Assembly: GCA_032622095.1 (NCBI GenBank)
Contig: CP136066.1
Coordinates: 145,545,559 to 145,609,558, forward strand
Length of the DNA: 64,000 nt
Source: Siphonodentalium dalli
Lineage: Eukaryota; Mollusca; Scaphopoda; Gadilida; Siphonodentaliidae
Direction of reading: 5' to 3'
Below are positions 10,900 to 23,670 of this stretch, one piece after another. A model generated the notes under the pieces. The model was given only the letters and a program-made list of their open reading frames with translations, was not told where the DNA came from and made no database searches. Both the position numbers and the translations under genes were made by a program. How positions within the stretch are numbered: the stretch's first letter is position 1; each line of letters begins with the position of its first letter.

Positions 10900-12620
10900 C
10901 GGAACTTAAGAAATCCGATTTCTTTGAACGTTCCTGGTGTGTAACAAATCTGGGGCATCAAACCTTTCGTACGTGATTGTGCAAATAGAACCCAGCAGGC
11001 TCCCGAATAAGTTCGTCAACCGCAGGTAATTCGGACAGCTTTTTAGTGAAGTTGCCCTTTTGGGACATTACCTTAATACCTGAGTTGCCTAGGCAACCCA
11101 GAAAAGGCTTGTAAACAACCGTAGGTGAAAGTACCATACCATGTAAAAATAAAGAGCATTAGTTTGCCAGCGATACTAAATAAGGATAGATACAGACATT
11201 GTAATGCGCGTTTTGTAACACTATCTACTGATAGCTGGACGCTGCGTAAATGTGGTTAATCTATATAATAGGTCATTGGCCTTGCTCCATAATTTATACA
11301 TTTATAATCGTGTGACAGCGACCTGGGTGAAAAGATTCTAGATCATTTCACTATACGGGCCGTTGAGTCTACAAAGAATGTATGTATAGTAAACCTGTTT
11401 GGACATGCCCGTATACGTGGTCCAATCGAAATGCAACACCATGGAGCAAGGGTGTTGGTTAGATAGATATATGTATATTGGAAGACACCAGTCTCTCACT
11501 CTGACACTCTTCTACGCTCGCTCTCTACCACACACACATAGTGTAAGGATGTATTATATATTGTCTCCGTGACTGCTCGTTTACCTGTTTATACTCGTGT
11601 AAATAAATATCATCATGTCTTAGAGTTAGGCCTTAGTGATAAGGAACCTGGGAGTACTACAGTTGGCATTGCATCAAGTTTGGAAATGTCGGATTTTGAG
11701 TTTTTATTTTTAAATCATACCTATTTGTCCAAAATATTTTTCTCTAAAATGTGTCTATGTTGCATATATTGACTTTCTCTCATGTGTTACAATTGGCTCC
11801 GGTTCAACCATATAATTCGCCTGTACTATTAACATACATTTTATACTCATTTGCTTTGATTTTTTTTTTAGATTTTACCATCCTGATTACAGAACAGAAA
11901 ACCTTTCCCATTTTTTCGAAATGCTAGTTTGTATGGATGTGGCCAGCAAGTATTCGCCGGAATCGTACGTACCCGCTCTGGTGGAAACAGAGGCCCGATT
12001 TTTCATCTGAAGTTAAGCCAGGTTTATAAATTGACATTTTTAGGTATTTATGACATTCTGCCGATGGCAACTAAAGATTCGGAAAATGATGTGCAATTGA
12101 CTCAAATGTTAATCATAAACTATTCAAATATATATAGCATGAGGGAAATATAAATGCCAATGTATAAGGCTGATATTTGACTGATAGCTTGTGGGTACGG
12201 TGACGTGTCGAAGACTGACATTGGTAACTCTAGAGCTATTGGCGCTTTTGTTGGTCGGATTAATAAGCTCAATGGTCCTTTGGTTCTGAATTCTAGCAGT
12301 GCTCGCATCAATATTTTGTGCACGAAATCGATGAGTGTCATGTCGAGTGTGGCTCAAACACATTACAAGTACCACGATCGCAAACTTAGCTGCCACTGCT
12401 ACGAGGAAAGTTTTATTCGATTTCGAATACAGAATTACATTGTTCAGACTTCTCCGTTGAAAGTTGTTATATTTCTGGTGTCAGTCATAAACCCCATCAT
12501 CGGTTTGTACTTCAACATAACTCAGGAAAGTTCAATAATTTCTTATGTTGTGATACCCACTGTATTTATAATATTTCATAAAGCAGGTAGGATTGTAGAT
12601 GCTAAGTTGACATATAATGG
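10900..12620. other. Spacer with no supported gene
   Basis: It contains a GTTGCCTAGGCAAC palindrome near 11083, a CA/CT-rich stretch at 11490-11545 and an AATAAA near 11601. The open frame at 12205-12624 has no recognisable domain and may be decayed LINE sequence upstream of the RT fragment that follows. Confidence 0.35.
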
Positions 12621-12624
12621 GTAG

Positions 12625-12927
12625 GTGTCTCTTTTCATTGTTGTGGAAGTTTTATTAGATACAAGGCGAGATGTGTATGTGAAAGGCCTTTATTCATATT
12701 TCAAATTTTCTAAATCCTTCACTTGTACTAATAAGCCAAAATTTTACTTACTATCTCATGTTTTTGATCACACAGTAAAGCCAGTGATCTTGTATGGTAG
12801 TGAAATCTGGGGTTATTCTGGAAATTACGCTCCATTTTATAAACCACCTAATAAACAGTTTATCATCAACATGTGTATTAAATTCAAAACTGCCAAAATT
12901 CAGCTAAAATGTGTAAATAGTAATTAG
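12625..12927 (+). pseudogene. LINE reverse-transcriptase C-terminal fragment
   Basis: The frame contains LLSHVFDHTVKPVILYGSE followed by IWG. This is the conserved 'FD.LVKPILLYGSE.WG' block found downstream of the catalytic domain in CR1/Jockey-type LINE proteins. Only about 100 residues remain; no YADD, endonuclease or finger is in frame. It is a dead fragment of a non-LTR retrotransposon. Confidence 0.6.
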
Positions 12928-13584
12928 GTCTGTGCCCAAAATCACTAAAAAGTATTCTATTCTATTTTTGACAAAAAATATATGGATGTCGATAAAGAGA
13001 CTACTCGGGTTTTTATAACTTGTGTACTGATTAAATTTATACGTTACCCTTGATAATTATCCTTCAAATTGATATTTTTATGTGTTATAGGGGTAAATAT
13101 ACAAATATTGGGGTTATTAACTTATGTTCTTTCTCACATCAGTTTAGTGCTGAATATACAGCCAGTTCATCTCTGGGGTAAAAATTCTTAACATGCTGTA
13201 AGGAATTCAAGCTCCATAGAAAAACTATATGCCCATGCTAGTATGTGCCTCCAAAATTAGATGTTTATCTAATTGCATAACCCCAATTAATTTATCAGAA
13301 TTAGCTGTTATTTCCAATCCATATGTTATGGTCTAGCATTTTATAAACTAGAGATAAGGGAAGGGCTTGTTCAATCATTTAATTATGTCCTGACTCAATT
13401 GTGTACAAAAATGATTACATTATGCATTTTTGGTTGTGAAGACAATATATTCTTAAATAAAATGTGGGTTACATTGTATGTTGCCTTGACACAGCGAATG
13501 CATGATCGAATTCCATATTTGAAGTCACGTAACTCATGTAAATTTGTATATATAATTATGCCTGTTTTGTCGTAACCTATTTAA

Positions 13585-13735
13585 GATGCATAATCCGAAT
13601 TAACGCTCGCAAATTACTATTTCCTTGGCTTCGGGGGTAAAAATATTTGATTCGACCCGTCAAGGCTCAGAATGGTCAGATATCGATGTTTGAAATCTAT
13701 TATTTTCACCACCCATAATTTTAAGTATCCCAGTA
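13585..13735 (+). repeat. Dispersed repeat, copy 1 of 3
   Basis: The block ATGCATAATCCGA..AAATTACTATTTC..GGCTTCGGGGGTAAA..GTTTGAAATCTATTATTTT..CACC recurs at about 25262-25425 and 27357-27530. Confidence 0.7.
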
Positions 13736-13909
13736 AACTGTCGGCGAGAAAACTTTCTGTGACAAAATTGCGGATGAAGATGGATAACTCTAAAATCAAG
13801 TGGCATTATTTTTGGATTCTTATAACTGAAGCGGCATTTCAAAAATGTTGTTGGAATATGATGATATGGGGACCATCGAATCGGATTGAGTACCTTTAAG
13901 TATAGCATG

Positions 13910-15540
13910 TTAAAACAACGTGATGGAATCCCAAAAACAAATAACTTAATATGGAAATTAACTTAATATGGGTCTTCAGTCTTGACTCTTTGACCACTGA
14001 TCACTTTATGGTGTTACAGGATCGGGAATGATTTCCTTATACGCTCTCGTTTCGTGTAAGGTAAGCAGAAGCAGTTACAATGTTGTTGAATATTTAAAAC
14101 TCTTGTTTCTCACATAAAGCTGTGCATTTGAAAGTGTTACCATGCATTCTAGCACGCTATTGTGGTGAATTTCAAAATATATAGGTGGCAATTTGCCAGG
14201 AAATTTGGTACCGACGAGTGAGTGCAAATTTCCTCTAAAAATATATCCAACAGAATGTAGTTATAACCAGGTCTAGCTCGTGTGCAAATCGGGCTATATC
14301 AGTTTATAATCAAAGTTTATATTAAGTACAGAGATCATAGCTAGTTCTGTCACCTAATGTTTGATTTCAATATGTTGATATGAGTCTATTCAATATTTTC
14401 CAGCAAGAATAATTCTTTTAACCAAAAATGTACTTTTGATGATTACTTTCACTGTTTCAGACAATTTTGTAAATCTTCTTCAAACATCATAAAATCACTT
14501 TGTTTTGGAAACTGATTGTCCCCGGCATCAATTGTTGTCAAAAGATTGATAAATAACCAATTTGATTTCAAAAGAAATGGTATCTGGTAGAAATATAAAA
14601 TTTCATACCAAAACTATATAGTCAGATTTGCACATGAGCCAGACCTGATAACTTATACCATGTTTACATTGATTGCATAGAATCGAGTAATTCAAATTGA
14701 AACGTATTTCTGTACAAGACGGCCACGCATCAATATATTTGAGTGCAGTATATCTCTACCAGACTACAGATTTGGATAAATGTGCACTTTGGAATATGTT
14801 CCAGAGGATTATGTTGAAGCAGCGCTATAAATAGATTCAACTCTATAGAAAATGTAATTGAACGTCAGAGTTGTACACTTAACTATAAACTTGTTATCAC
14901 AGCCTCAACTCAAAGACACCATTCACTCAAGGTTAATAATCGCCTTAATATATCGGAGTGTAAATATGGCTCTTTAGATTCCGATATATTATTTCAAGTT
15001 TAACAAGTAACAATGTATTCCTTTCCGATGGACGTCATACTGGATTTCTGATAACAACGAAACCCCCAATGGAATATGTCATTTATTATGCTCTGTGGGC
15101 CAATGCTAACAAAAGCGTTCACATTGCATTCTTTCCCAATTCCAAAGGTGAGAGTTCTAGAAGTTGAAACAATAACCCCCACATTTTCACCAAACCCATC
15201 ACAACAACTAGGAATCCATATATTATGGATCAGAAATCTAAATAACAAACTCTACTCTAAGAATAATGGTGAGTATTTATCACATTCGTAAATGCGCACG
15301 TCATATAATCTACAGCCCGTGGGCGTTATAGATGAATACACCTAGTCAAGATCATGCCACGCCTTGATGTTAAGTGCTCGCATTTTGAGGAGTTCTGTTT
15401 CTTCATAGATTTATGTCACTGACGTCTGGCACCCGATACGATTCGCAGGTTATTTGGTTACCGTTATACATACATAGCTATACACAATTATTGTGCACTC
15501 GACCTTTTCACTTGTGATTAACTCGTGATTCACCCATTAA
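13910..15540. other. AT-rich spacer upstream of the PAN exon
   Basis: No domain-bearing frame recognised. It presumably includes the promoter and 5' UTR of the gene beginning at 15545, but no clear TATA box at a convincing distance was identified. Confidence 0.35.
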
Positions 15541-15544
15541 AGGC

Positions 15545-15898
15545 ATGATGCAGCTCTGTCTGCCGTTATTGTGGCTTCTTGTGTTTGTGCCAGCTGGGAA
15601 TCTTGGCCCGTCGTGCTCTGAAGTGACGACTGAGATTCAGGACGTTTACAGTCGAGTTCTGTTTGCTAACAAATCAGACATTAACATCACCAATTTAAGT
15701 TCTGCACCATTTCCTACCAGTGGAATGCTCGGTTGTGTTTCTAACTGTTTGGCTGAGAGTGATTGCAGCAGCGTCTTTTACGATGGAGACCAGAAAATGT
15801 GCATGTTCATTAAACCTGAAGACAATGACGTCATCGCTGGTGTTCCATTCGCGCACTCAACGTCTGCAGGCTTCGTGAAGTATGCTGAGGTCAGACAG
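15545..15898 (+). CDS. Exon 1 of a secreted PAN/apple-FReD protein
   Basis: The exon encodes 118 residues. Residues 1-18 form a signal peptide: MMQL, then a Leu/Val-rich core ending PAG. Cysteines at 24, 64, 68, 74 and 86 and the phrase ESDCSSVFYDGDQKMC fit a PAN/apple domain, which mediates protein or sugar binding in extracellular proteins. Translation starts at the first of two adjacent ATGs. The exon ends in CAG|GTAATG, a good donor in phase 0, and the frame closes shortly afterwards inside the intron. The next compatible exon is the phase-0 Thr-rich exon at 26568. The inferred protein is 603 residues: PAN, mucin-like stalk, then one or two FReDs, acting outside the cell, plausibly in recognition of glycans or microbes. 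PAN assignment is moderately sure; function is by family inference. Confidence 0.72.
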
Positions 15899-16134
15899 GT
15901 AATGTTTCTCAAAATACAATATGAATTTAACAATTTAACGTAGTTCAGTAGTATATATGACACCATCTATATCCACAATCTACAGTTCGGTCCTAATCCT
16001 GTTCGCAGTAGTTATCCGCCCCCGCCTAGAAATGGTATACACTGCCAATAACTTTGCAGAATAACACTTTATATCTCAGTTGTTACAATAGATACACCTT
16101 CACATTCAGTTATCTTCTAGTTGATGAGAAAACA

Positions 16135-16540
16135 TGATTTTATGGTGTTATACGACACTTTTAGAAGTAAAACAGAAATCTTGTCTATACGACATTTTAG
16201 TTTTGAAGATTGCCGCGTCCAATTCATTAGTCTCTGTCACTCAGGATAAGGAGGATACGCCCTCGGTCATTTCTTCTTCAAAACAATCCAATCAGAATTA
16301 TCCTACTGGGAACGGTTTCGCAAATAAAATATACGACATTTCAGAATTGACTAATATTTTTCGCTGAGAACCCAGATACGACATTTTAGAACAAGAATTT
16401 CCGAGAAGAACCTCGAAAAATTACATTTATACTTGAAATATTGACAAGTTATCTGAGGAACTTATGTAATCGAACCTGTCGATTCCGAAAATGCAATAAA
16501 ATGTTTCGCGCCAAAATGGCATGTACGACATTTTAGAAGT
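16135..16540 (+). repeat. Dispersed direct motif TACGACATTTTAGAA
   Basis: The motif or a one- to two-base variant occurs near 16149, 16189, 16331, 16377 and 16525 at irregular spacing. It is not a simple tandem array. Confidence 0.5.
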
Positions 16541-17376
16541 CAACCGACGCTAGACTGCCGCATTGTAAAACAAAATGGAGCGTATTTCAAAGTAATTCTA
16601 TTATTTCTTCATTCCACCGTTGTGTTCAGTATAATAAACAGAAATATAGTGTTATAAACAGAAAGAGAGCTTATTCCCCGCGTTGTCATAAAAAATTGTC
16701 GCGCATGCATTAAACGGTTAAACCGCACTTAAACATTTGTGTTCAATCACTGGAAGACATGTCATTATTTTCTTTTTTCGGCGTTACCGCAATCAGTGTC
16801 GCTTATTTTATTGTTTGGGCGACGTTAACCATGCTTGAACAGTCAACATCAAACATATAAAAGTAGAAAGTTACTTCGCTAATTGCAAAAATTCTGCCAG
16901 CATAACATCCACAGAATACAGCATTGTCACGTAACCTGTTCATCGTCCTAATCCTATATGGCGTTCTGTGTAAATATACTTGTGTCTTGCTTAAGATGAA
17001 CTTCATGTATATCTATTTGGTGAACTTACAAAAATATCACATTTGACCCAAAATTCGAGATGGTGAGCAAACTTGAGGCAAACAAAATTTGAGTTTGAAT
17101 TTCGAACCAAAATTTCTAATTTCAATCCAATTCGAAATTTGCCTATAGATGGAAATTAAGATTAAAATTCAAAGCTATCGATCGAGTATTTTCTCGACAT
17201 GAGCGTTAGTATGCTGGGTTCTCTTATGGAAAGTATCGGACATAACAATTTTCAGTTCGATCCAGCCATAAACAGTGCGACTTCCCTTAAGCATCACCCT
17301 CCCTTAAATATTGGACTTAAATCTAACTTCACGCGAATCTCCACCGAATTTCGAACTTCAATCTAACTTCACGAAC

Positions 17377-18190
17377 CTATATTGCATTGGATATCCTTGT
17401 TTTTATCATTGATATGTGATATTTGATAGTGATATTTTTATCAAGAATAATACCGAGGAATTTCATGGATTGATCTGGTCTAATGTATCCAATTCGTGTT
17501 AATGGCTCAATTTTCAATTTTATTTTGAGACTATTCCATTTGATGTCATTATTAGTTGGTTGTAATAACATGTACTTACCTTTTGTTATATTGATAGCCA
17601 ATTTATTGCTACAACATCAATTTAGAACTTTTTTCAATTCTGAATTTACACGTTTTTTTTCAATTTGGTGGTGGTCATTTCCCGAAATATGGAGGGTTGT
17701 GTCGTCTGCGAATGAAACTATTTTCAAACACGTGTTATAATTGGGCATATCGTTGACGTACAGTATATAAGAAAATGTATCGGTCCTAAAATGTATCATT
17801 GAGGCACCCCACAGCTAATATTGATCATAGTTTATTTTTCATGTTCGATTTCAGTATATTGCTGCCTTCCCTATAAGTAACTCCTGAACCAATTCGTGGT
17901 TATGCTTCTAAAACCATATTGGTCAAACTTTTGGATGAGTTTGTCATGACTGATAGTGATAAACCTTTTTAAAGCTCAATAAAGGTTGCTAATGTAGAGT
18001 CTGGTGTCCATTGTGTCGTTATTCTCAACACTATGATGTACTAGATGAGGTATAATGGGTGTGTCGTTGGGTGGTTTTCTCTAAATCCAAATTGGTTCTT
18101 GTGGAGAATATCAAATTTTGTTAAGCAAGAGTTTGAGCTTTTTTGGCATAAGTTTTTCCCATCATTTTAGAGAAAGTGGGAAGGATACTG
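17377..18190 (-). pseudogene. Decayed LINE reverse transcriptase
   Basis: Read on the minus strand from about 18190 to 17377 in several frames, the order is that of a CR1/Jockey-like RT. First comes a remnant of 'KLNQFGFRENH', then a degenerate motif A region, 'GFRSITTNWF.SYL', 'SCGVPQ' (motif B, followed by a stop), YVNDMPN, SFADDTTLHISG (catalytic FADD, motif C) and FLGIILDKNI. Frameshifts and stops throughout make it inactive. It lies antisense inside intron 1. Confidence 0.75.
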
Positions 18191-18354
18191 ATTGGTCAAT
18201 AATTTTCAATTTCTCCGGTACTATTTTTGTATATTATTACTACATTGTACTCTAAATATTTTCATTTTCTTTGGGACGACTCATTGTTTGAAATATAAAT
18301 TTATTATGTATGGAAGCGCCTTTGTATGGGGCGCCGTTCCAGTATTTATTCCCT

Positions 18355-18598
18355 ATTTGCAGATATCTGCTAGTGATTTAGAGAAATGTCCTAATGAACT
18401 AACAGATATTTTCTAATGATTTAGAGATATATCCAAATGAATTAACATATATCTGGTTGTGATCGAGGAGATATATCTTGATTCAATTAACAGATATCTC
18501 CAAATCATTAAGATATATCTTCTCGTGAGTCATTAGCAGATATCTGTTAATTCATTTGCAGATATCACTAAATGGCGTGATTTAGAGATATCTCTTAA
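18355..18598. repeat. GATATC/ATATCT palindromic repeat, left part
   Basis: It is dense in AGATATCT, GATATATCT and TTAATTCA phrases on both strands. The repeat continues at 19093-19185 after a MITE inserted at one of its TTAA sites. Confidence 0.65.
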
Positions 18599-19092
18599 AG
18601 GCACGAGAGGCCTTAATTGTCGAAAATATTCATATTTGTTCCAAACACCATAAACAGAAAAACATTAAAACGCATACAGTTTCGTTCATATATACCATGA
18701 CCATCGCGTAAACAGCATGTTATCATAAAGACCTACTATAGTTTACCTAAGCTAGAGCCTGATTGTGTTACAGAAGACAGCACAATGCTACTGGCTAATC
18801 ACACACAAATGGCATAAACGCTCTTTATTAGTTCCATATAAGGAATTCACCAACAAAGAACGCTCTTTATGTTTACCATCATAATATAAACAAACACCAG
18901 AAAAGTAACTTTTTATGCTTTTGTTTACATAACAATGGTCAAATATATGACAATAACATACTGTCTATGCGATATTTCTTATTTGTATACGGACAAAGTC
19001 TGTCTACATTTTGATGTGCTTTCTGTTTGTGGCGGTTTTTGACGGGTGGAAATATTTTTGCAGGATACCCACCGCCAAGGCCAACCGTACCT
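18599..19092 (+). mobile_element. 494-bp TTAA MITE, copy 2
   Basis: Same termini and interior as 9313-9805. TTAA flanks at 18595-18598 and 19093-19096. It splits the GATATC-rich repeat. Confidence 0.9.
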
Positions 19093-19185
19093 TTAATTCA
19101 ATTAACATATATCTGCTTGTGTTTTAGATATATCTGTTATAATTTATGAGGAGATATCTCTTAATCATTTTGAGATATATGTTAA
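19093..19185. repeat. GATATC/ATATCT palindromic repeat, right part
   Basis: Continuation of 18355-18598 after the MITE, with ATATATCTG, GAGATATCTC and AGATATATG phrases. Confidence 0.6.
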
Positions 19186-19204
19186 TACTGCTGAATTAGC
19201 CATT

Positions 19205-19405
19205 AAAGTTTTCCGAATTTCTTTGAAAAACATGGCCGCCAGCAGCCATCTTGGATTTTACTTTATATACATCTCTTCATGTTGACATCCAGTATTACTT
19301 AGACATTTGAACTTTCCGCATTCCTGATCGCTCTATTGACTGAAACACGTGAAATTATCGCCCATCCAAGTTGAGCTAGAGTGTCATTGACACTTTCATA
19401 TTTTC
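19205..19405 (+). repeat. 3' end fragment of the pearl/Helentron-like repeat
   Basis: It contains ATGGCCGCCAGCAGCCATC and ends GAGCTAGAGTGTCATTGACACTTTCA, matching the end of the complete element at 44861-45700. Confidence 0.6.
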
Positions 19406-20020
19406 TTCGAGAAATGAGTTGTAGTGATGTTTTTGCTCTTCATTTTCACCTTTAGTTTGGTTCTTTGTGGTGTCTTCAGATCTGTTTTCGTGGATATTTT
19501 GTAAACAATGTTTTTGGAAAACGTATAGAGCCTACAGAGTTGAAAATCAATGTTTCCATTTTTGACGACCATCTTGGACTTTTTTAAATGGCCGCCAAAA
19601 ACATAATCTTAACCTGGTTTTCCATTGTTTGAAAAAATCCTATGGACATACATACTCCAATAAAGGATACTTATCAATTGTAAATGCACCACTGATTGAG
19701 TTATGGTGGACTTGTAACATTTTCACATAACAAGCAGCTCAATTATGTTGAAAAAGATCTCAAAATGCTGGGTTTATCCCAAAATGCACCAGCCAAGTGT
19801 CACGACACTCAGCGTGATGGCTCAAATTCATACTATCAGTACAGTGGATTAACACAAAATCATGACTGTCCGGACTTAAGAATGAAATTGGGACATTATT
19901 GAACCAAGCGAAATCCTTTTTGGTGGGGTTCCCGGACAACCTGACACTTTATTAAGCCGTAAATCTGGTTGTCATGCCAACGGCATATAGTAAATTGAAG
20001 AAACAGTAAATATCTGTTTC
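19406..20020. other. Spacer, no gene recognised
   Basis: Intronic AT-rich DNA with a further degenerate ATGGCCGCC-type phrase near 19589. No supported coding region. Confidence 0.35.
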
Positions 20021-20044
20021 TGTGAAACTTATTGTATTGTTTTA

Positions 20045-20240
20045 TATTAGTATTCATGTTGGTAGTGCAAGTGGTTGTCCACTTCATGATCTAAACTGCC
20101 AAATACAGTGTTTTCAAAGTTATCTTGTAAGATCAATGTCATTTGATGGAATGTTTATTTGTGACAGCCAATTCTACATTCACCTGCTCATAAAGTCACA
20201 TATTTCGCAAAAACCATACAGCCGCGTGATCGAATTATAA
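20045..20240 (+). pseudogene. Possible defensin-like exon remnant (tentative)
   Basis: After an acceptor-like TTTTATATTAG the frame reads GCPLHDLNCQIQC, then GMFIC. The spacing CP-x5-C-x3-C resembles the start of invertebrate CS-alpha-beta defensins. The expected final CxC is absent in this frame, and no signal-peptide exon was found. It may be a decayed exon or chance. Confidence 0.18.
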
Positions 20241-21640
20241 TCACATGTTTCTAACCTTCAATTTGATGTATTAACGGTCTTCTTTGTTTATTCCGTTTTC
20301 CAATTTTAACTTATCATGTCATACTCGGGGCATGACATTTCAGAATATTTTGTTCAGCTGCCTAAATTTAGAGCAGTATACCAACAATGTGGAAAAGTGA
20401 ACATATTTGGAGGTATAAAATACATTTATACTTGATATATAAGCCTTTCATTAACAATTTAACTCCTTTAAATTGCATGTATATATGAGTTATGTATTTG
20501 TTTGAAGCTTACTTGGGAATACTAAATCAATTTGACTAAATCAATTGCCGTGCAAATTATAGGATTTCAACTTGGAGAACCAAGTGTTCAGTGTTAAATA
20601 GCTTATAGTATCTAAATAAACAATTTACTATCGGTATCAACTATTTTATTTCTATACTAGCGGGGTTACCCGGAGTTGCCCTCTGTGGATATTTGGTGGG
20701 AATAGAGAATACTCTTGCTCTCAAAGTGTTACACGTATTCTCATAAATTGTATATCCAAAATGGCATCACAAAACATGATTCTTACACATGGAATATAAG
20801 TGGTGGCGCACCTTGTCAGGTCAGAGCGATTATCATTTTGTTTATCGCATTAATCCGTCCCACCAATTTATTTACAACTGCGTATACTTCAGACGTTATA
20901 GCATGAAACATGAACATCATAAACACATTAGTTCGAAAAAATAAAAGACGACAATTGTGTTTTACATAGAGATGTATCAATCAATCAATCAATCTAGTTT
21001 ATCATATCTTTATGAAGATACAGATGTTTTAAAGATATGTCCAGGTGCTCCTCTGTTCTGGTACTATATACTGGCTAATCATTTTCAGTTTAAAAGAAAT
21101 GATGTTATGCACGTATAGCAGCTACATGTGCCAGATTTTGAGTTGTTTATGTTAGGCGATTAGTCTGTTCTAAAAAAGGAAGAAATCCTCTGTATCGGGC
21201 AAATGTCACTATTGGAGGATACTGAAAAGTCATGTTCTACGGACTGCGTTTTCCTTTATCTCAGAAGTAACCATATCTGACTGCACACTGTGACCACTAT
21301 TTTTGAACAGGTCTGCTCTACATTTCCATATCTCTTGGCAATTGTAACTTATTTTGTGGAAACTATATTGTATGGTACAGACTCAATCGTGTTATAATAT
21401 GTACATGAGCCATTCTAATATTCAATCCTCTGACGATTCAAGGTCCCTCAGTTTGAATGAATATATGTATCTTTTAAATAGATATAAATATACTTTTAAT
21501 GCGTTCTTCTATGTATCTGTGTTGCTAGATCATTATGGGAATGCCCTGATTTCCATCCCCATATAAATATGACAGTTGAGAAGATATAATTGTTCAAGTG
21601 ACTTAATTCGGTCACCATTTGTCGAGATTGTGAAATTGGA
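20241..21640. other. Spacer, no gene recognised
   Basis: Includes a (CAAT)n-like run near 20973-20993 and otherwise unstructured AT-rich intronic DNA. Confidence 0.35.
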
Positions 21641-23335
21641 ATGCCAAATACTCCTTAGAACGACATGGATATGGCCTGGGAGATGACTATATATAACTTT
21701 GTTGGATATCGGCGAACTGAACAATCTTATAAATGCTAGTGAATCTCCTCTCGCCACCCATGACCCAAACGACCCCAAATGTGATTTAATTCATCATATC
21801 ATTAGAGAAGAACGTACATGAATTTGGTGGAATCAGTGCTAAATATATGTGTATCAACTTTGGTGCAACTCCCATCATACATGACTTGAACCGCGCACTT
21901 TTGTCATATTTAAACCACGTCTATTAGACTCATGCATACACTATATAATGGAGATGATTATATATAAGTTTGGTGGTAATCGGAAACTAAAGAAATTCTT
22001 ATCATAGTTATCCCCCCCACCATCTCTCACCCAAACTGCACCAATTTCGCGTCTTTAAATCACACGCTTATATTCCTCGTATTACGGAGAAGAATAATAT
22101 ATCAATTTGGTCGAAATTTGCACTAAAAATAGCCTCTCCCCTGACACCAACAACGTCACTTTCGAAAATTTTAACCCGCACCATTATCTTACTCGTAAAA
22201 AGTTATCCCTGTTAGACCGCCTTGGTGCCATCTCGATTGTACCCTTAAAGTTGTATATAGAACACAGACATATATTCGCAAATATTTGATTCATTGTATC
22301 ATTTGAGAAGAACGTGTACGAGTTTGATGGTAATTGGCACTAACATATTTTTATAAGTTTTTGGTGACCCTCCCGTCCCTATGTCGGACTCAAGTGGCTC
22401 CACTTTTGACAGCATTAAACCACACACTTAGACTCATTATAGAGATGAATATATATAAAATTTATGAAAATTGGCGACTATACCAATTCGTATAAAATTT
22501 AAGGCCACCATTGCATATCTCTCACCCAAAAAGGCACCAATTTGGCGCATTTAAACCACACGATTAGATTATTCGTATCACGGAGAAGAATATGTATCAA
22601 TCAGGTGGAAATCGGCGCTAAATATATTGTTTATAAATGTTTGTGTCCCTTTGTGTCCCTATCATGGAGATTATTATTTGTAAGTTTGGTGCTAATCCGC
22701 GACTAAACAAATTTTTATCAAATTTAGTGCCCACCCCGCCCCATCTCTCACCAAAATCAGCATCAATATGACGTCTTTAAAATCACACGATTAGATTACT
22801 CATATCATGGATAAGAATGTGTATCAATTTGGTGGAAATTGGCGCTAAAAATATTGTGTATCAATTTTGGTGCCCCTCTCCCTTTCAGTGCACCCTTGAC
22901 TTGAATGACGCCACTTTTGACAGCTTTAAGCCACGCCATTAGACACCTCATACCATGGGGATGAATTTGTATAAGTTTCGTGGCAATCGGCGACTAAACC
23001 AAATCTTATCCCAACGCCACCAATTTGGCGTCTTTAAATCACACAATATGATTCCTTGTATCATGGAGAAGATCTCAGAAGAATGTGCATCAATTTGGTG
23101 GAATTCGGCGCTAAAATTATTTTTGAACAATTTTGGTGCCCCTCTCCCCTTCCGGGCATCCCTGGCGCGAACGGCGCGACTTTTGACATATTTAAACCAC
23201 ACCATTAGATTCCTCATATTATGGGGATGATTATATATAAGTTTGGTGACAATCGTCGACAATTTTGTTTCTGCCCCTCCCCATTTTCCGCCCCTGACAA
23301 CAACGGCGTCACTTTAGAAAATTCTAACCCTCGCC
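21640..23335. repeat. Diverged tandem repeat, roughly 350-bp units
   Basis: Recurring blocks are 'TTTAAACCACACNATTAGA', 'ATCATGGAGAAGAATGTGTATC', 'AATTTGGTGGAAATCGGCGC' and 'AAGTTTGGTG-CAATCGGCGACTAAAC'. At least four rounds are seen, with anchors near 21905, 22420, 22920 and 23185. Open frames across it are by-products of the repeat. Confidence 0.65.
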
Positions 23336-23567
23336 ATTATCTTTCTATTAGACCCCTTTTGTGCCATCTGTAGGTGGTCCCCTGTAATTTCTATAGAACA
23401 CAGACAGAAAGACAGACAGACATTCGCAAATATACATATAAATATATAGGAGATATGGGACAATAGCATGTTATATGTATGCCTCCGAAACATGATTGGG
23501 ACTATACAACACATAAGGCGCCTATTTTTAGAAGCAAATTAAATTTTTGAGACAGTGCAAATTTTTT

Positions 23568-23670
23568 TGGGATTGGGTGGGATTCGAACCCCGGCTCATG
23601 ACGGCGAGCGCGCCTTGCGACTCAAAGTCCGACGTCAATACCACACGGTCACCGAACTTGTGACCGAAGC
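23568..23670 (-). mobile_element. tRNA-derived SINE-like segment
   Basis: On the minus strand there is a box-A-like TGACCGTGTGG and, about 50 bases on, a perfect box B GGTTCGAATCC followed by CACCCAATCCC. The spacing suits a tRNA-derived SINE head. The region between them does not fold into a clean anticodon arm, so it is not called a functional tRNA. Confidence 0.45.

Noticed and set aside
11384-11660. Possible solo LTR (TGTATAGTA start, TACTACA end, internal AATAAA)
   Set aside because: No second copy in the window, no convincing target duplication and no tRNA primer site or polypurine tract beside it.
23573-23668. Functional tRNA gene
   Set aside because: Box A and box B are present, but the anticodon arm and acceptor stem do not pair properly, so a SINE head is more likely.
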